Made by a program: the position numbers and the translations under genes
Part shown: positions 11,103 to 20,180 of the stretch, one piece after another
How the letters are laid out: each line of letters begins with the position of its first letter
Numbering within the stretch: position 1 is the stretch's first letter
Notes under the pieces: generated by a model
The model's input: only the letters and a program-made list of their open reading frames with translations
Database searches by the model: none
What the model was told of the DNA's origin: nothing
Assembly: GCA_049487715.1 (NCBI GenBank)
Contig: CP150562.1
Location: 620,001-684,000, forward strand
DNA from: Pycnococcus provasolii
Taxonomy: Eukaryota; Chlorophyta; Pseudoscourfieldiophyceae; Pseudoscourfieldiales
Length of the DNA stretch: 64,000 nt
Direction of reading: 5' to 3'

Positions 11103-11505
11103 ACGGATATCTTACAGTACTACGGAATACAAGTAGAGATAAGATAAGGTGAGAATGAGAATGATTGTGAATTCTGCGCAGATTACGATAGTCGGAGGAG
11201 GTTCTTCGGCCTAAGCTTAAGAATACCAACTTTGTGTACACGTCCGGCGCAGTTAACGGCCTGATCACTGCAGTATGAATTCATCATACATAGATGCAGG
11301 TGTTGTGCTCGCGATTCCGAGTGTTTCTTGTTGGCCGGCCTCGCCTCTCTAGAGTAATGTGTTTGTGTGTGTGTGTCAGTGTGGCATCACGTGTACCCGT
11401 CCTACTTGCTCCTGAGGAGTCCCGACGAAGTCAAGAAAACGACTCGTGGAGTTCGTGGCAAGAAACGCATCCGGATTTTTAATTATTTTCCGCCATCATC
11501 ACGTG

Positions 11506-11640
11506 GCGAGCAACGGCTTAAGCATCCGTGCGAGTCTTGTTGAGCTTACACTCGGGCGAGAACGGCTTAAGCAGTCGTGCGAGTCTGGGCGTATTAATTG
11601 AGGGCGAGCAACGGCGCAGCCGTGCGAGTCTTGTTGAGCC
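11506..11640. repeat. Three tandem ~40-bp repeats in the channel/CNBD divergent promoter
   Basis: Copies start near 11506, 11556 and 11604. Each begins GCGAG(C)AACGGC and continues to GTGCGAGTCT; two end TTGTTGAGC and two contain the palindrome GCTTAAGC. Downstream, 11697-11760 is rich in GAGCGAGC units, and GTGT runs lie near 11360. ATTCGAGACACACTC occurs near 11653 and again near 11755. Nothing here looks coding. Repeated sites between two divergent signalling genes suggest transcription-factor sites, which is inference. Confidence 0.55.
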
Positions 11641-11886
11641 TCCTTAAGTATATTCGAGACACACTCAGCTCGTGTACCAGTACTGCGCGTGCTAAGCGAG
11701 CGAGCGAGCGAGATAGCGATAGCGATTAGCTAGCGAGCTGAGCGAGCGACATTCATTCGAGACACACTCGTGCGTGGCCAGCGTGTTACATACAGACCAG
11801 GAAGGTAGCTCTTGCTGTCGTTTCGTGTGTGAGGTGGCTGTGAGCATCACTCTTGTGTGTGAGCTGAGCAATCAAGTTCCATCGTC

Positions 11887-14800
11887 ATGGCGTCAAACCT
11901 CGGTGGCCGGCCTCCTTCTCCTTCTCCTTCTCCTCCTCCTCCTCATATCAATACTAACAATAAGAAGATATCTGCGGACGTCTCTCGATATCTGCAGACG
12001 CTTGTATATCCACGCGAAAGTGAGATTTTCAACCTGTGGAGAGGGATTGCACGTGCGTCGCGATCAGGCGCACGTCGGTTTGCTTTCCTATTAAAGCAAC
12101 CCGCGCACCTACGCCCGGAGTCGCAAGTTTCTGCCCTGGTTGCATACATCAAGTCAATAGGCTTCTCAGGACTCAAAGGGGCAGAAGAGTGGAGAATAAG
12201 AGAAGTGTGCAAGTGCCTCTCTCTGCACTTTTACGAAAAAGGACACGTCGTGTTCAGAAGAGGTGACGCGGGAAGACGCGTGTTCATCGTAGTCGACGGA
12301 ATCGCTGGCGTGTACGCGGACGCGCAGGAATTCAAACCAAGTAAGAGGGGGAAACATGTGAGACAGAAACAAAAGCAGCAGCAGTACGAACTCGGGAAAA
12401 CGCCCGCGCAAATCAAACTCGAGCAGAAACTAAAGGGAAACGACGACGGCGCGACGTACACGCCGACGTCTGTCAACGAGGGCACGTTTGGACAGGACAT
12501 CTACCAAAACAACGCAGAAAACGGATCCGTGAGCTCGCCCTCGCCCGAAACGTCGCCTGAGTCGTCTCCACCGCAAACCGCAATCAAGGCTGTCGTGTAC
12601 AGAGACGCGGAACAGCGATACAAGGCTCTCGGGGTGTGCCTTGCGCGCCGAGCGAGAGGACACTCGTTCGGCGAGCTCGCCGTCATGCGCAACGTCGCGC
12701 GCGCAGCCACCGTAGTCGCGGAGGAGGCGCTCATCATGTTCTCGCTTGACGGAGACGACTGGATGAAGCTTCTCATGGAGCCTTTCGACTTCGAGAGGCG
12801 CAGGAAGCTCGACGCGCTATGCCGCTGCGCCGCATTCCGACACTACGGCTTGCCCAAGCTGCACGCCGTCGCGGACTACCTGTCTCCGCACGAATTTGCA
12901 TTCCAGCAGCCGCTCATCAGGCAGGGCGAACGACCAACGCACGTACACATCATCACGAGGGGCGTAGCCGAGATGATCAAGACGTACAACGATCCGCTCG
13001 ACATCGCCGACGCGGCGGCGCATCATCGTCTAGCTCACGGGAACGAGCATGCGCCGCTCGCCGGAACCGACGCGTGGCAGACTCCGGCACCCTCGCGCCC
13101 CGGCGTGCCCGCAGATCTCGCCGTTACTCCGTCACCGGCGGCGGCGAGGGAGTCGCCGCTTGCACGCGCCATTAAGCTGATGAACGTCGCACCTCGATCG
13201 GGTCAGTGGCGCCTCAAGCTTGGCGTCGTAAGGCAGGGCGATGTCGTGGGACAGCACGCGTGTATACGCAAGTCGATGCAGTGGTGCGACGTCGTCGCGA
13301 AGGACATGGACGGATGCAGCACATATGCCTTCTACTTTCTCGACTTTTTCGACCGCCTAGGAGCTGACGTGCGTTTTGACCTCGACCGCGACGCAGTAGA
13401 TGGTCCGATCGAAGATCTAATCAACGACGCGCTGCAGAGGATGGAGCAGTGGATTCTAACAAAGCGAGTGGTGGTGGAAGGTTCGTTGGCGGTGAAACCG
13501 CCAAGGGGACGAACAGTAAGCCGCACGTCTGACATATTCGACCGGAACAGAAACGACGTGCGCCTGTACGGCCCGCCGGCCCGCACGATAGAAACGGCGG
13601 CGCGCCCGATCCCGACAAAAACTCTTGTGCCGCCACAAGTCAAGGTGCATGGAGGCGCCAAGACACCTTGGAGGCGCGCGCAGGGTTGGAACATGAATCC
13701 GCATGCGCGTTCGCAGAGCACGTCGCCCGGCCCGGTGCGTCGTGGCGGCGGCGGTGGCAGCTTCGGCGAAAAGTGGACTCTTCCAAGTCCGAGTCCGGCA
13801 CCCAGTGCCGCAGCGTCATCTGAGAAATCTAAAAGCCCCAGCAGTCGTAAGAAGAAGCAGCCTCGCGCGCTCAGCCGGCTCGAGCTGGACGAGAAGCTGG
13901 ACGCGGAAGAGCGATTTGCAAAGGAGCGAGCGGCACTGGCCCGATTTCAGGATAAGGTTGGACCGTTCCGATCGCCGGCTCTTGCAACGGCCGCAGGCAC
14001 TCCAAATCAAGGAAAGACCCAAGAAAAGACGCCGAACACGTCGTCAGCGCTGAAAGCAAGCGCAAGCGAACCCGAGCTGAGAAGTATGCCCAAGATGACG
14101 CAGGTGACTCAGGCGGCCATTTCGTTTGCAGACGAGGAGGTGGCAAGGACAGCGGGCATACAACTTCCTGGGCAGCTTGACCTCGCTCCTCACATCAAGC
14201 GCCCCTCGAACACGGTGGTGCAAACGGACTATTGCGATACCGCGGCTGTGCTCACGCTGTCATTCGAGGGAAAGGAGAGGTGCCTGATGGAAGATGGCCC
14301 TGCGGTGGAAAGCGCCGTAGCTGTCTTCTACGTCGCTGCGACGACGTGTGACATGGCAATGGCATGCACATTCTGCCGCTGGTCCGCCTCGAAATCCGCT
14401 CTCATCTGGCGCGACCCACGAAATGTCGTAGAAGCCACGAGGCAGCTTATCGATCTGTGCATCGATGTGACGATTGCTCTCAAGGCGGAGAAAGGTTTGC
14501 TAGACCCTACCTCCATGACCATCGGAAACGGAACGCGCATGCGCTTTGGCCTGGAGGTTGGGAAGGAACTCTTCCTCGAGCGCCAGGGCGGCGTGCAGTT
14601 TGTGCGCGGAATCGAGGGTAAGGCGTGGGATCACGCGAATGTCTACTGTTCCGATACGATAGACGAGGAGCGCACGTTCCAGCCAGGCTTAGGGCAGCGA
14701 AATGTAAAGGGCCGATGGCGACAGACAGAGCAGTATACAAAATCCGCGGCAGCTGCCAAAGGGTGGCTCGTGCGCACGTCCGTTGCGCTTGCGGATGCCA

Positions 14801-15522
14801 TCACCCCGCTTGGATACACTTTTGTGCAAGATGGCAGTGCAAGCGTGCTCGTGGGTGGAAAGCGCACGATCGGCGTTTGGGTGGATCGCCCTCAAGTGGG
14901 CGGCGATGCATCTTATGTGGGCGCCAATCGCCTTGTCATAGCGAATGGCGACGGCCCTCTGAGCCTTGCGAGTGGGTCGAACCAGGCCTTTAAAATCGCG
15001 CTGAGGAGGAGGCTGGATCGGGAGAAGATGAAGCGTCAGGAGAAGGGGAATCTTGAAGCGAAGAAAGCCCAGAAGGAGTCGACGGAAACGACGGAGAATC
15101 ACGAGGCCGAACGGGCTAAAACGCCGGCGAGGCGTACAAAGTCGCCGTTAGAGGCGCCGGGAACGGCAGATCCGTCCCGTCGTCTGCCGTCTGCTAAGGC
15201 TGGCAGTGCGGTGTCCCGCGTGTTGAGCCGAAGGAAGGCGAAGGTAGAGGGACAAGAGCAGAAAGCGGATAAGCCACTCACCCCAGGTCAGATAAGGCCG
15301 GAAACGCCGAGCGCAAATCTCAAGGCTATGCGCAAGTGGCAGCGTCGAGCGAGTATGGCTGTGCTGGGCTTTGAATTGTACCATAAGATTCATCCGAATG
15401 AGAAGATGGATGAATCTGACCATGACGAGGACGACGACGATGACCATGCGGACGATGCGGATGATACTAATTTGCATCATCATCAAAGTGGGAATTCTCA
15501 GATTCTTCAGCTTGGTGTGTAA
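11887..15522 (+). CDS. Cyclic-nucleotide-binding protein with a degenerate cyclase-like C-terminal domain
   Basis: This protein has 1211 residues. The first cyclic-nucleotide-binding domain begins near residue 110 (FYEKGHVVFRRGDAGRRVF), is interrupted by about 115 low-complexity residues, and closes with an intact phosphate-binding cassette, FGELAVMRNVARAATVVAEE, near 261-280. This matches the FGELA...RAAT pattern of PKA/PKG-type sites. A second, degenerate CNBD covers about 300-520. A disordered Pro/Ser/Lys region follows. Residues about 781-1020 look like a class III nucleotide-cyclase fold: RMRFGLEVGKELF followed by WDHANVYCSDTID parallels the cyclase core strand and the WGDTVNxA segment. 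The catalytic aspartates are not obvious, so it may be inactive. No kinase or membrane segment is visible. The cyclase assignment is inference (about 0.5); the first CNBD is secure. Confidence 0.75.
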   Translation: MASNLGGRPPSPSPSPPPPHINTNNKKISADVSRYLQTLVYPRESEIFNLWRGIARASRSGARRFAFLLKQPAHLRPESQVSALVAYIKSIGFSGLKGAEEWRIREVCKCLSLHFYEKGHVVFRRGDAGRRVFIVVDGIAGVYADAQEFKPSKRGKHVRQKQKQQQYELGKTPAQIKLEQKLKGNDDGATYTPTSVNEGTFGQDIYQNNAENGSVSSPSPETSPESSPPQTAIKAVVYRDAEQRYKALGVCLARRARGHSFGELAVMRNVARAATVVAEEALIMFSLDGDDWMKLLMEPFDFERRRKLDALCRCAAFRHYGLPKLHAVADYLSPHEFAFQQPLIRQGERPTHVHIITRGVAEMIKTYNDPLDIADAAAHHRLAHGNEHAPLAGTDAWQTPAPSRPGVPADLAVTPSPAAARESPLARAIKLMNVAPRSGQWRLKLGVVRQGDVVGQHACIRKSMQWCDVVAKDMDGCSTYAFYFLDFFDRLGADVRFDLDRDAVDGPIEDLINDALQRMEQWILTKRVVVEGSLAVKPPRGRTVSRTSDIFDRNRNDVRLYGPPARTIETAARPIPTKTLVPPQVKVHGGAKTPWRRAQGWNMNPHARSQSTSPGPVRRGGGGGSFGEKWTLPSPSPAPSAAASSEKSKSPSSRKKKQPRALSRLELDEKLDAEERFAKERAALARFQDKVGPFRSPALATAAGTPNQGKTQEKTPNTSSALKASASEPELRSMPKMTQVTQAAISFADEEVARTAGIQLPGQLDLAPHIKRPSNTVVQTDYCDTAAVLTLSFEGKERCLMEDGPAVESAVAVFYVAATTCDMAMACTFCRWSASKSALIWRDPRNVVEATRQLIDLCIDVTIALKAEKGLLDPTSMTIGNGTRMRFGLEVGKELFLERQGGVQFVRGIEGKAWDHANVYCSDTIDEERTFQPGLGQRNVKGRWRQTEQYTKSAAAAKGWLVRTSVALADAITPLGYTFVQDGSASVLVGGKRTIGVWVDRPQVGGDASYVGANRLVIANGDGPLSLASGSNQAFKIALRRRLDREKMKRQEKGNLEAKKAQKESTETTENHEAERAKTPARRTKSPLEAPGTADPSRRLPSAKAGSAVSRVLSRRKAKVEGQEQKADKPLTPGQIRPETPSANLKAMRKWQRRASMAVLGFELYHKIHPNEKMDESDHDEDDDDDHADDADDTNLHHHQSGNSQILQLGV

Positions 15523-15650
15523 CCTGTAAAAATAAAGAATTGGAGTTCAATAAAAAAATAATGACGTGATGTTGAGTGTTTTTTTATACCTAAAGCAAGC
15601 CTAAAGTTTACTTTAAGGCGAGTTCTCGACGTGGCCAACCTAACCCGTTA

Positions 15651-15683
15651 TAACCCTAAAATTTTAACCCTATCGTAACCCTG
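15651..15683. promoter_or_regulatory. Telo-box-like cluster upstream of the TraB gene
   Basis: Three AACCCT units (TAACCCTAAA at 15651, TTAACCCTAT near 15664 and GTAACCCTGC near 15675) lie about 100-130 bases before the proposed ATG at 15782. The spacing resembles the other telomere-like clusters in the window. A promoter function is inferred. Confidence 0.4.
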
Positions 15684-15781
15684 CGCAAATCTCCCGGTCT
15701 GAAAAATCAAAATCAAAATCAAAAAAATCTCCCAAGAGGAAAACTGTGTGGCGCAGAATATCCCCAAACCTGAAGAAAGAT

Positions 15782-17185
15782 ATGTCGCCTGAGAGCAGCG
15801 TGCGAGTGCGTCGTCGTATGGCGAGAGCATCTTCTCGCGCGCTTCCTGCTTGCTCGACTCGTGTTGTGTACAAGTCCTCGTGCACAGTTGTTATAATAGG
15901 AACCGTGCACTTTTCGTTCACGAAGTCCGCGCAGCAATGCTCACGCGTCATTCAAGCACTCAGCCCCGACGCCGTCGTCGTGGAGATTGATCGCGCCAGA
16001 CTTAACACGCTCGTCGATAACGTGCGTCTGAACAAACCTGCGCCGTACGGAAGAGACCTCTACGCGGCGTGTCGATCTGCAGCGCGCTCGCAAGCGTTAT
16101 TGGCGTTCGGGGACCTGAGAACGGCGCAGATGATGGACGAACTCGCGAACGTGCTCGCCTTCAAAACGGCGCCAAACTGGCTCGACATACGAGCCGTCGT
16201 GGCGGCGCTCACGCACCTCATGCAAGCAATTGGCGTGGGAGCGAGTGGCGTGCGTGTCGTCGACGTCGCAAAAGAAGATCTCGCCAAGCTTCTACCACTC
16301 GCACCGCTCTTGCCGATGCTCGTTTCTGGCGCCGCGGCCCTCGCTGCCACGTCGCCCGCCACTTCAGCAGACCTTGTTAGCACGAACAACGCCGCACAGC
16401 TCGTTGTGGCGTACATTGGACTGGGGCTCTTCACCGCAGCCGTCGACGCCGTGCTCGTCAAGCGCGACGAAGTACTCGCCTCTTCTGTCGCAAAGGCGTG
16501 CGATGCTGCAGTGGCTCTGCGTGAGAGACGAGAAACCTGCCATCGCGTTCGTGTGCAATTCGACACACGGCATGCGGAGACGGAACGTAGAAGATGCTTC
16601 ACATCGTGGCTTCGTCGCCGTGACGACTCAGCAAGGCATCGTGCACCGCTCTTCGCTCTCGCGAGACCGCTGGCAGGCGAAGAGAGGCGACTCAATCTCT
16701 ACGAGCCACGCTACCTCGCCCTGCTGGACAACCTCGCCGCGTCAAATGGCGGCAAGCTCACCGGCGCGCGGATGTGGGTGGCACCTGCGCTGCTGCGCTC
16801 TAACATGCCTGAGCTTCTCCTGAAGAACGGCTCATCTTCTCCTTACCGTCGATACGGTGACACGGTTGTTGACCTTGGCCGTGCGTGTCGCGTGGAAGTG
16901 GTGCGGAGCCGCGAAGGTGTGCGTCCCGTGACGAATAACAGGAAGGTGGAGGTGTGGATTCGAGCGATGGTCGATGGCGACGACGACGACGTTGACAGCG
17001 GTATGCCTTTATCTCTTTCTCATCATCCGTGCGGCTATCTTGAAGTCGCTCCATCGAAAGCGCCGCGCACGCTCGACCATCATGATCACGATGCCGCTGC
17101 CGACGCCGCCTTGCCGACGGTGGTCGCCGTCGTGGGTCTCGCTCACGTGAACGGCGTCGCGTCCAAACTACGCGAACTTGTATAG
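15782..17185 (+). CDS. TraB-family protein interrupted by a LON-substrate-binding-like domain
   Basis: The TraB/PrgY fold opens with VVIIGTVHFS and PDAVVVEIDRARL, continues with a hydrophobic helical region (LLPLAPLLPMLVSGAAALA) and closes at the extreme C-terminus with VVAVVGLAHVNGVASKLREL. Between RDEVLASSVAKACDAA and that last strand sit about 170 residues. They include PLFALARPLAGEERRLNLYE followed by PRYLALLDNL, then YGDTVVDLGRACRVEVV and GYLEVAPSKA. These parallel the N-terminal domain of Lon proteases (PLFPL..PGE..L.IFEPRY). Family TraB proteins are often on organelle outer membranes. The start is set at 15782 because the longer frame begins with GTG; this gives 467 residues with a basic, Ser-rich leader. 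The segment linking the two parts (residues about 255-285) is Arg-rich and unlike either domain. Confidence 0.72.
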   Translation: MSPESSVRVRRRMARASSRALPACSTRVVYKSSCTVVIIGTVHFSFTKSAQQCSRVIQALSPDAVVVEIDRARLNTLVDNVRLNKPAPYGRDLYAACRSAARSQALLAFGDLRTAQMMDELANVLAFKTAPNWLDIRAVVAALTHLMQAIGVGASGVRVVDVAKEDLAKLLPLAPLLPMLVSGAAALAATSPATSADLVSTNNAAQLVVAYIGLGLFTAAVDAVLVKRDEVLASSVAKACDAAVALRERRETCHRVRVQFDTRHAETERRRCFTSWLRRRDDSARHRAPLFALARPLAGEERRLNLYEPRYLALLDNLAASNGGKLTGARMWVAPALLRSNMPELLLKNGSSSPYRRYGDTVVDLGRACRVEVVRSREGVRPVTNNRKVEVWIRAMVDGDDDDVDSGMPLSLSHHPCGYLEVAPSKAPRTLDHHDHDAAADAALPTVVAVVGLAHVNGVASKLRELV

Positions 17186-17327
17186 AAGATTAAGATTATT
17201 TGTCATTCTTCTTTTAAATATTTACAAGTCTGTTGACCGTTGTGCAGTTTTTTTTGAAGATGTCACGGAGGGGCGTGCAATGGAGTGTGTCTGAAAACCC
17301 CCGAAATAAATTCGAGGATTCGATGAT

Positions 17328-17340
17328 ATTCGGGGTTTGT
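17328..17340 (+). promoter_or_regulatory. ATTCGGGGTTTGT promoter box
   Basis: This is the sense-strand copy of the recurrent box, 52 bases before the exonuclease ATG chosen here (17392). Its position argues that the frame continuing upstream to 17233 is not translated. The role is inferred from recurrence. Confidence 0.45.
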
Positions 17341-17391
17341 GACCCCGCCCAACCAGCCGCCATTTTCTTTCTTGGTCCCAGCCCCTTTGGT

Positions 17392-19692
17392 ATGTCGTCC
17401 CGTCAAGGAGGAGGCGTTCACGTCCGCTTCAGCACGCCCAGTCAGCACAAGCGTCTCGGTGACCTCGCGGCGGGTATTTTGGCGCTCATCGACTGGAGAG
17501 AGAGGCCTCCAGGTTCTGAGTCCCCTTCCGAGTCTGAGTTGGGTGACGTTAAGAAGGGCAATGGCGTCGGTGACGGTGATGGTGGTGGCCATCAAGATGT
17601 TGAGGGTCCGTCCGTTTCAGCATTGTCGTCGGATTTGAGTGATGACGATGACAGGGAGCCTTCTAGGGATGCGCCACTCGCGCCCTCTTCTTGCGCGCGG
17701 TCCATTGCCTTGGAGTGCCGCAACTACGCGTCGCGATGGCTCAGGCAGACGAAACAGGGGAAACACGTCGCGTACGGCGTGGCGCGCGGCGTCGTCGCAA
17801 TACACATACCAGGACTCTGCTCCGACCACTACACGGAACTCGCGCAGCTTCTTCCCAAACTAAGGCAGAGATTTGGAACGCAGGCGAGCTGCATGGTCAG
17901 CCCAAGCGGGATGTCCTTCTATCCAGCAACGGCGTGCTACGCAACGCACACGAGGCAAAAACGACCTGCAAGCGAACGAGGCGTCGGAAGCGCACTCAAG
18001 AAAATTAGAGCTGAGGGCGACAACACCGCCGCCAGCGCCAACGCTGCCGAGGAAGCAGACCCAAAACCAATTCCACCTGCGGAGGAGCACAACCAAGACG
18101 AAGAGGACGACTTTGTCCTGTACGGCGACCTCGACGGACGAGGCGACCCACTACCACTCGCCCACCTCGCGATGACGCCGCTGCAGATGCTCGAGAACGG
18201 CTTTCCAGTGCCCGTGGCGGCGTCGTCCCCCGGCGAGCCACCGCGGTGCCCACCTGGATATGTTGCCACGCAGCCTCGGCATCTCATCCGTGGCGGGCAT
18301 GACGGAGCGTCGACCCCGCGCCTGTTTGCATTAGACTGCGAGATGGTGTGCACAGAGGCGCAAGGACTCGAGCTAGCGCGCGTGACGCTCCTCGACGCAG
18401 ACGGACGCGCCGTGCTGGACCGTTTTGTGAAGCCTGCAAATCACGTTGTAGACTACGTCACGCGGTACTCCGGTGTGTCGCCCGACGATCTGTCCGGTGA
18501 CCCCGACGACGGCACGGGCAAAGTCACGCCGATGGCAATTCCGCACGGACAGCCACCTCTGACGTTCGCGCGCGCTCGTACGCTTGTGCTGTCTATACTT
18601 GCGGATGACGACGTGCTCGTGGGACACTCGCTTGACAACGATTTGCACGCTCTCCGTCTCGTGCACGCGAACGTCATTGATACTGCCACATTCTTTAAGT
18701 CGAAGCGCGGCCCGCCGTATAAGCCGGGCCTGCGCGAGCTTATGGAGACTGTGCTTGGGCGCGCCATTCAGGAAGAGAATCATGACAGTGCGGAGGATGC
18801 TCGCGCTGCGCTTTCTCTCGTGAAGTACGCGGCCAACTCCCTCAATCTCAGCACCTCGCCTTGGTTCGTACCGTCGAACGATGGAGCACGCAAACGAGCC
18901 CCGCACTTTGCGCCGCTCGGCGCCGCAGCACCTGAGTGGAGCCTTGGGCCTTCGATCTTCAGCATCTTAAGCGAGCTCGGGGTGAAGTGCGATGCTGTCG
19001 GCAGCATTTCGCTCATCAACAGACTTGCGGGTGGCATCCCCGACGTGAATTGCGTCGCGACAAAGGCTGATGTCGCGTGTGCCACGTCAACCACGGGGGG
19101 CGACGCTCTCGGATTCCGGGAGGCACAGTCTCAGATGGCTAGCGCCGTGGAAGCGCTCTCGCGTCTGGCATCTGAGCGTCTCACCGATGATGTTAGCGCC
19201 AACCATCGCTGGTTTGCACATGTGAGTCTGGAGGCACTTGGTCACTTTTGGGAACGTCGTGCTGACCGATGCCGTGCGGCAGTTCGCGTCGCGACGGCGG
19301 AGGTTGACGCTCGACTTGGCGGGGGATCGACGCCAGCGGCGCGCGACGATGCTCTTCGCGATGCGTCCGATGCCGCGCGGCGTGAGCACCTGCGCACGCT
19401 CCCGGACGAGCAAGCTCGCGTGTTTTCCATCGTCGATAATGCGGTGGATGACGTCTGCGCGAGCCTGCCACGCGGCGTTGCCGTCCTCCTGTACTCTGGC
19501 CAGGGCGACGCACCGTCGGCACGCATGCTGCAGGAGCGCCGTTGGGACGAAACTGGTTTCCGTGCCGGCAAGCCCATTCCACTTGACGGAAACACGCGCC
19601 GCTGGGGTGCAGATCGCGAAGCTGAGCTGACGCGCGTCATGAACCGTGCACGCCGCGGACTGTGCATGGTGAAAGCTACCGATGATTGGTAA
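17392..19692 (+). CDS. REXO-type DEDDh RNA exonuclease
   Basis: This 766-residue protein is a predicted 3'-5' RNA exonuclease of the REXO1/REX family, which trims rRNA, tRNA or snRNA precursors in the nucleus. The nuclease core has all four motifs: FALDCEMVCTEAQGLELARV (Asp and Glu), a central VLVGHSLDNDLHAL (Asp), and HDSAEDARAALSLV (His and Asp). A predicted RNA-exonuclease pairing element, DTATFFKSKRGPPYKPGLREL, lies between them, as is usual. The N-terminal 200 residues are acidic and Ser-rich, and the C-terminal 250 residues are helical without an RRM that I can recognise. The longest frame begins with TTG at 17233. ATG 17392 (MSSRQGG) is preferred because the promoter box at 17328 lies inside the extension; ATG 17260 remains possible. 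Confidence 0.85.
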   Translation: MSSRQGGGVHVRFSTPSQHKRLGDLAAGILALIDWRERPPGSESPSESELGDVKKGNGVGDGDGGGHQDVEGPSVSALSSDLSDDDDREPSRDAPLAPSSCARSIALECRNYASRWLRQTKQGKHVAYGVARGVVAIHIPGLCSDHYTELAQLLPKLRQRFGTQASCMVSPSGMSFYPATACYATHTRQKRPASERGVGSALKKIRAEGDNTAASANAAEEADPKPIPPAEEHNQDEEDDFVLYGDLDGRGDPLPLAHLAMTPLQMLENGFPVPVAASSPGEPPRCPPGYVATQPRHLIRGGHDGASTPRLFALDCEMVCTEAQGLELARVTLLDADGRAVLDRFVKPANHVVDYVTRYSGVSPDDLSGDPDDGTGKVTPMAIPHGQPPLTFARARTLVLSILADDDVLVGHSLDNDLHALRLVHANVIDTATFFKSKRGPPYKPGLRELMETVLGRAIQEENHDSAEDARAALSLVKYAANSLNLSTSPWFVPSNDGARKRAPHFAPLGAAAPEWSLGPSIFSILSELGVKCDAVGSISLINRLAGGIPDVNCVATKADVACATSTTGGDALGFREAQSQMASAVEALSRLASERLTDDVSANHRWFAHVSLEALGHFWERRADRCRAAVRVATAEVDARLGGGSTPAARDDALRDASDAARREHLRTLPDEQARVFSIVDNAVDDVCASLPRGVAVLLYSGQGDAPSARMLQERRWDETGFRAGKPIPLDGNTRRWGADREAELTRVMNRARRGLCMVKATDDW

Positions 19693-19747
19693 GATTGTAA
19701 AATGTAAGACCACAACCACCCCTCTTTCACCTGAAAAAACGTTCGCG

Positions 19748-19791
19748 AACCCTAACGCTAACCCTAGCCCTAACGCCAATACCCTAACCCT
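19748..19791. repeat. Degenerate interstitial telomere-like repeat
   Basis: CCCTAA-type units occur with single-base variants (CCCTAACG, CTAACCCTAGCC, CTAACGCCAA, ACCCTAACCCTG), starting 56 bases after the exonuclease stop. No gene starts nearby on either strand, so unlike the other clusters it may be a relic rather than a promoter. A CT-rich tract follows at 19792-19826. Confidence 0.5.
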
Positions 19792-19933
19792 GTTCTCTCT
19801 TGCTCTCTTCTCTTCTCTCTTCGGATTTTTCCCATGAGATTCCGACGGGCCATCAAATCTCGGTTTGGGGCCTCCCAGAGGTGGTGCCCGCTCTCCGTTC
19901 CTTGATCAACCTTTTAGACTGTCTTAGATAGAT

Positions 19934-19948
19934 GGGGATCCTTCGTTG
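19934..19948. other. GGGGATCCTTCGTTG intergenic motif
   Basis: This 15-mer differs by one base from the start of GGGGATCCATCGTTGG at 24124 and closely matches GGAGATCCTTCGTTGC at 63. Shorter GGGGATCC versions occur at 27924, 53537 and 55651. I saw this motif only outside genes in this window. Its function is unknown. Confidence 0.35.
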
Positions 19949-20180
19949 AATTCTTTAGGGAAAGGTAAACTTGAAGTCCTGGAAGGCTTGTCCAGAACTC
20001 TTGTCAACCAGAGCTGGTCAGAAGAGTGGTCGTTGGCCTTGGGTCTTCGTTCGCCTTGATCTTGGCCTTCTTGGGTTGGTACGGCAGCTTTAACCCAAGA
20101 AGAAGAAGAAGCCTACGGCAGGAATCCTACATACGGCAGCTTGGTAAACTTCACGTTGCCCAGACCATTGCCCAGACGTC

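Noticed and set aside
16230-16823. A second frame inside the TraB gene that might mark a frameshift
   Set aside because: It contains no recognisable TraB or LON part; the main frame alone carries both ends of TraB and the LON-like segment.
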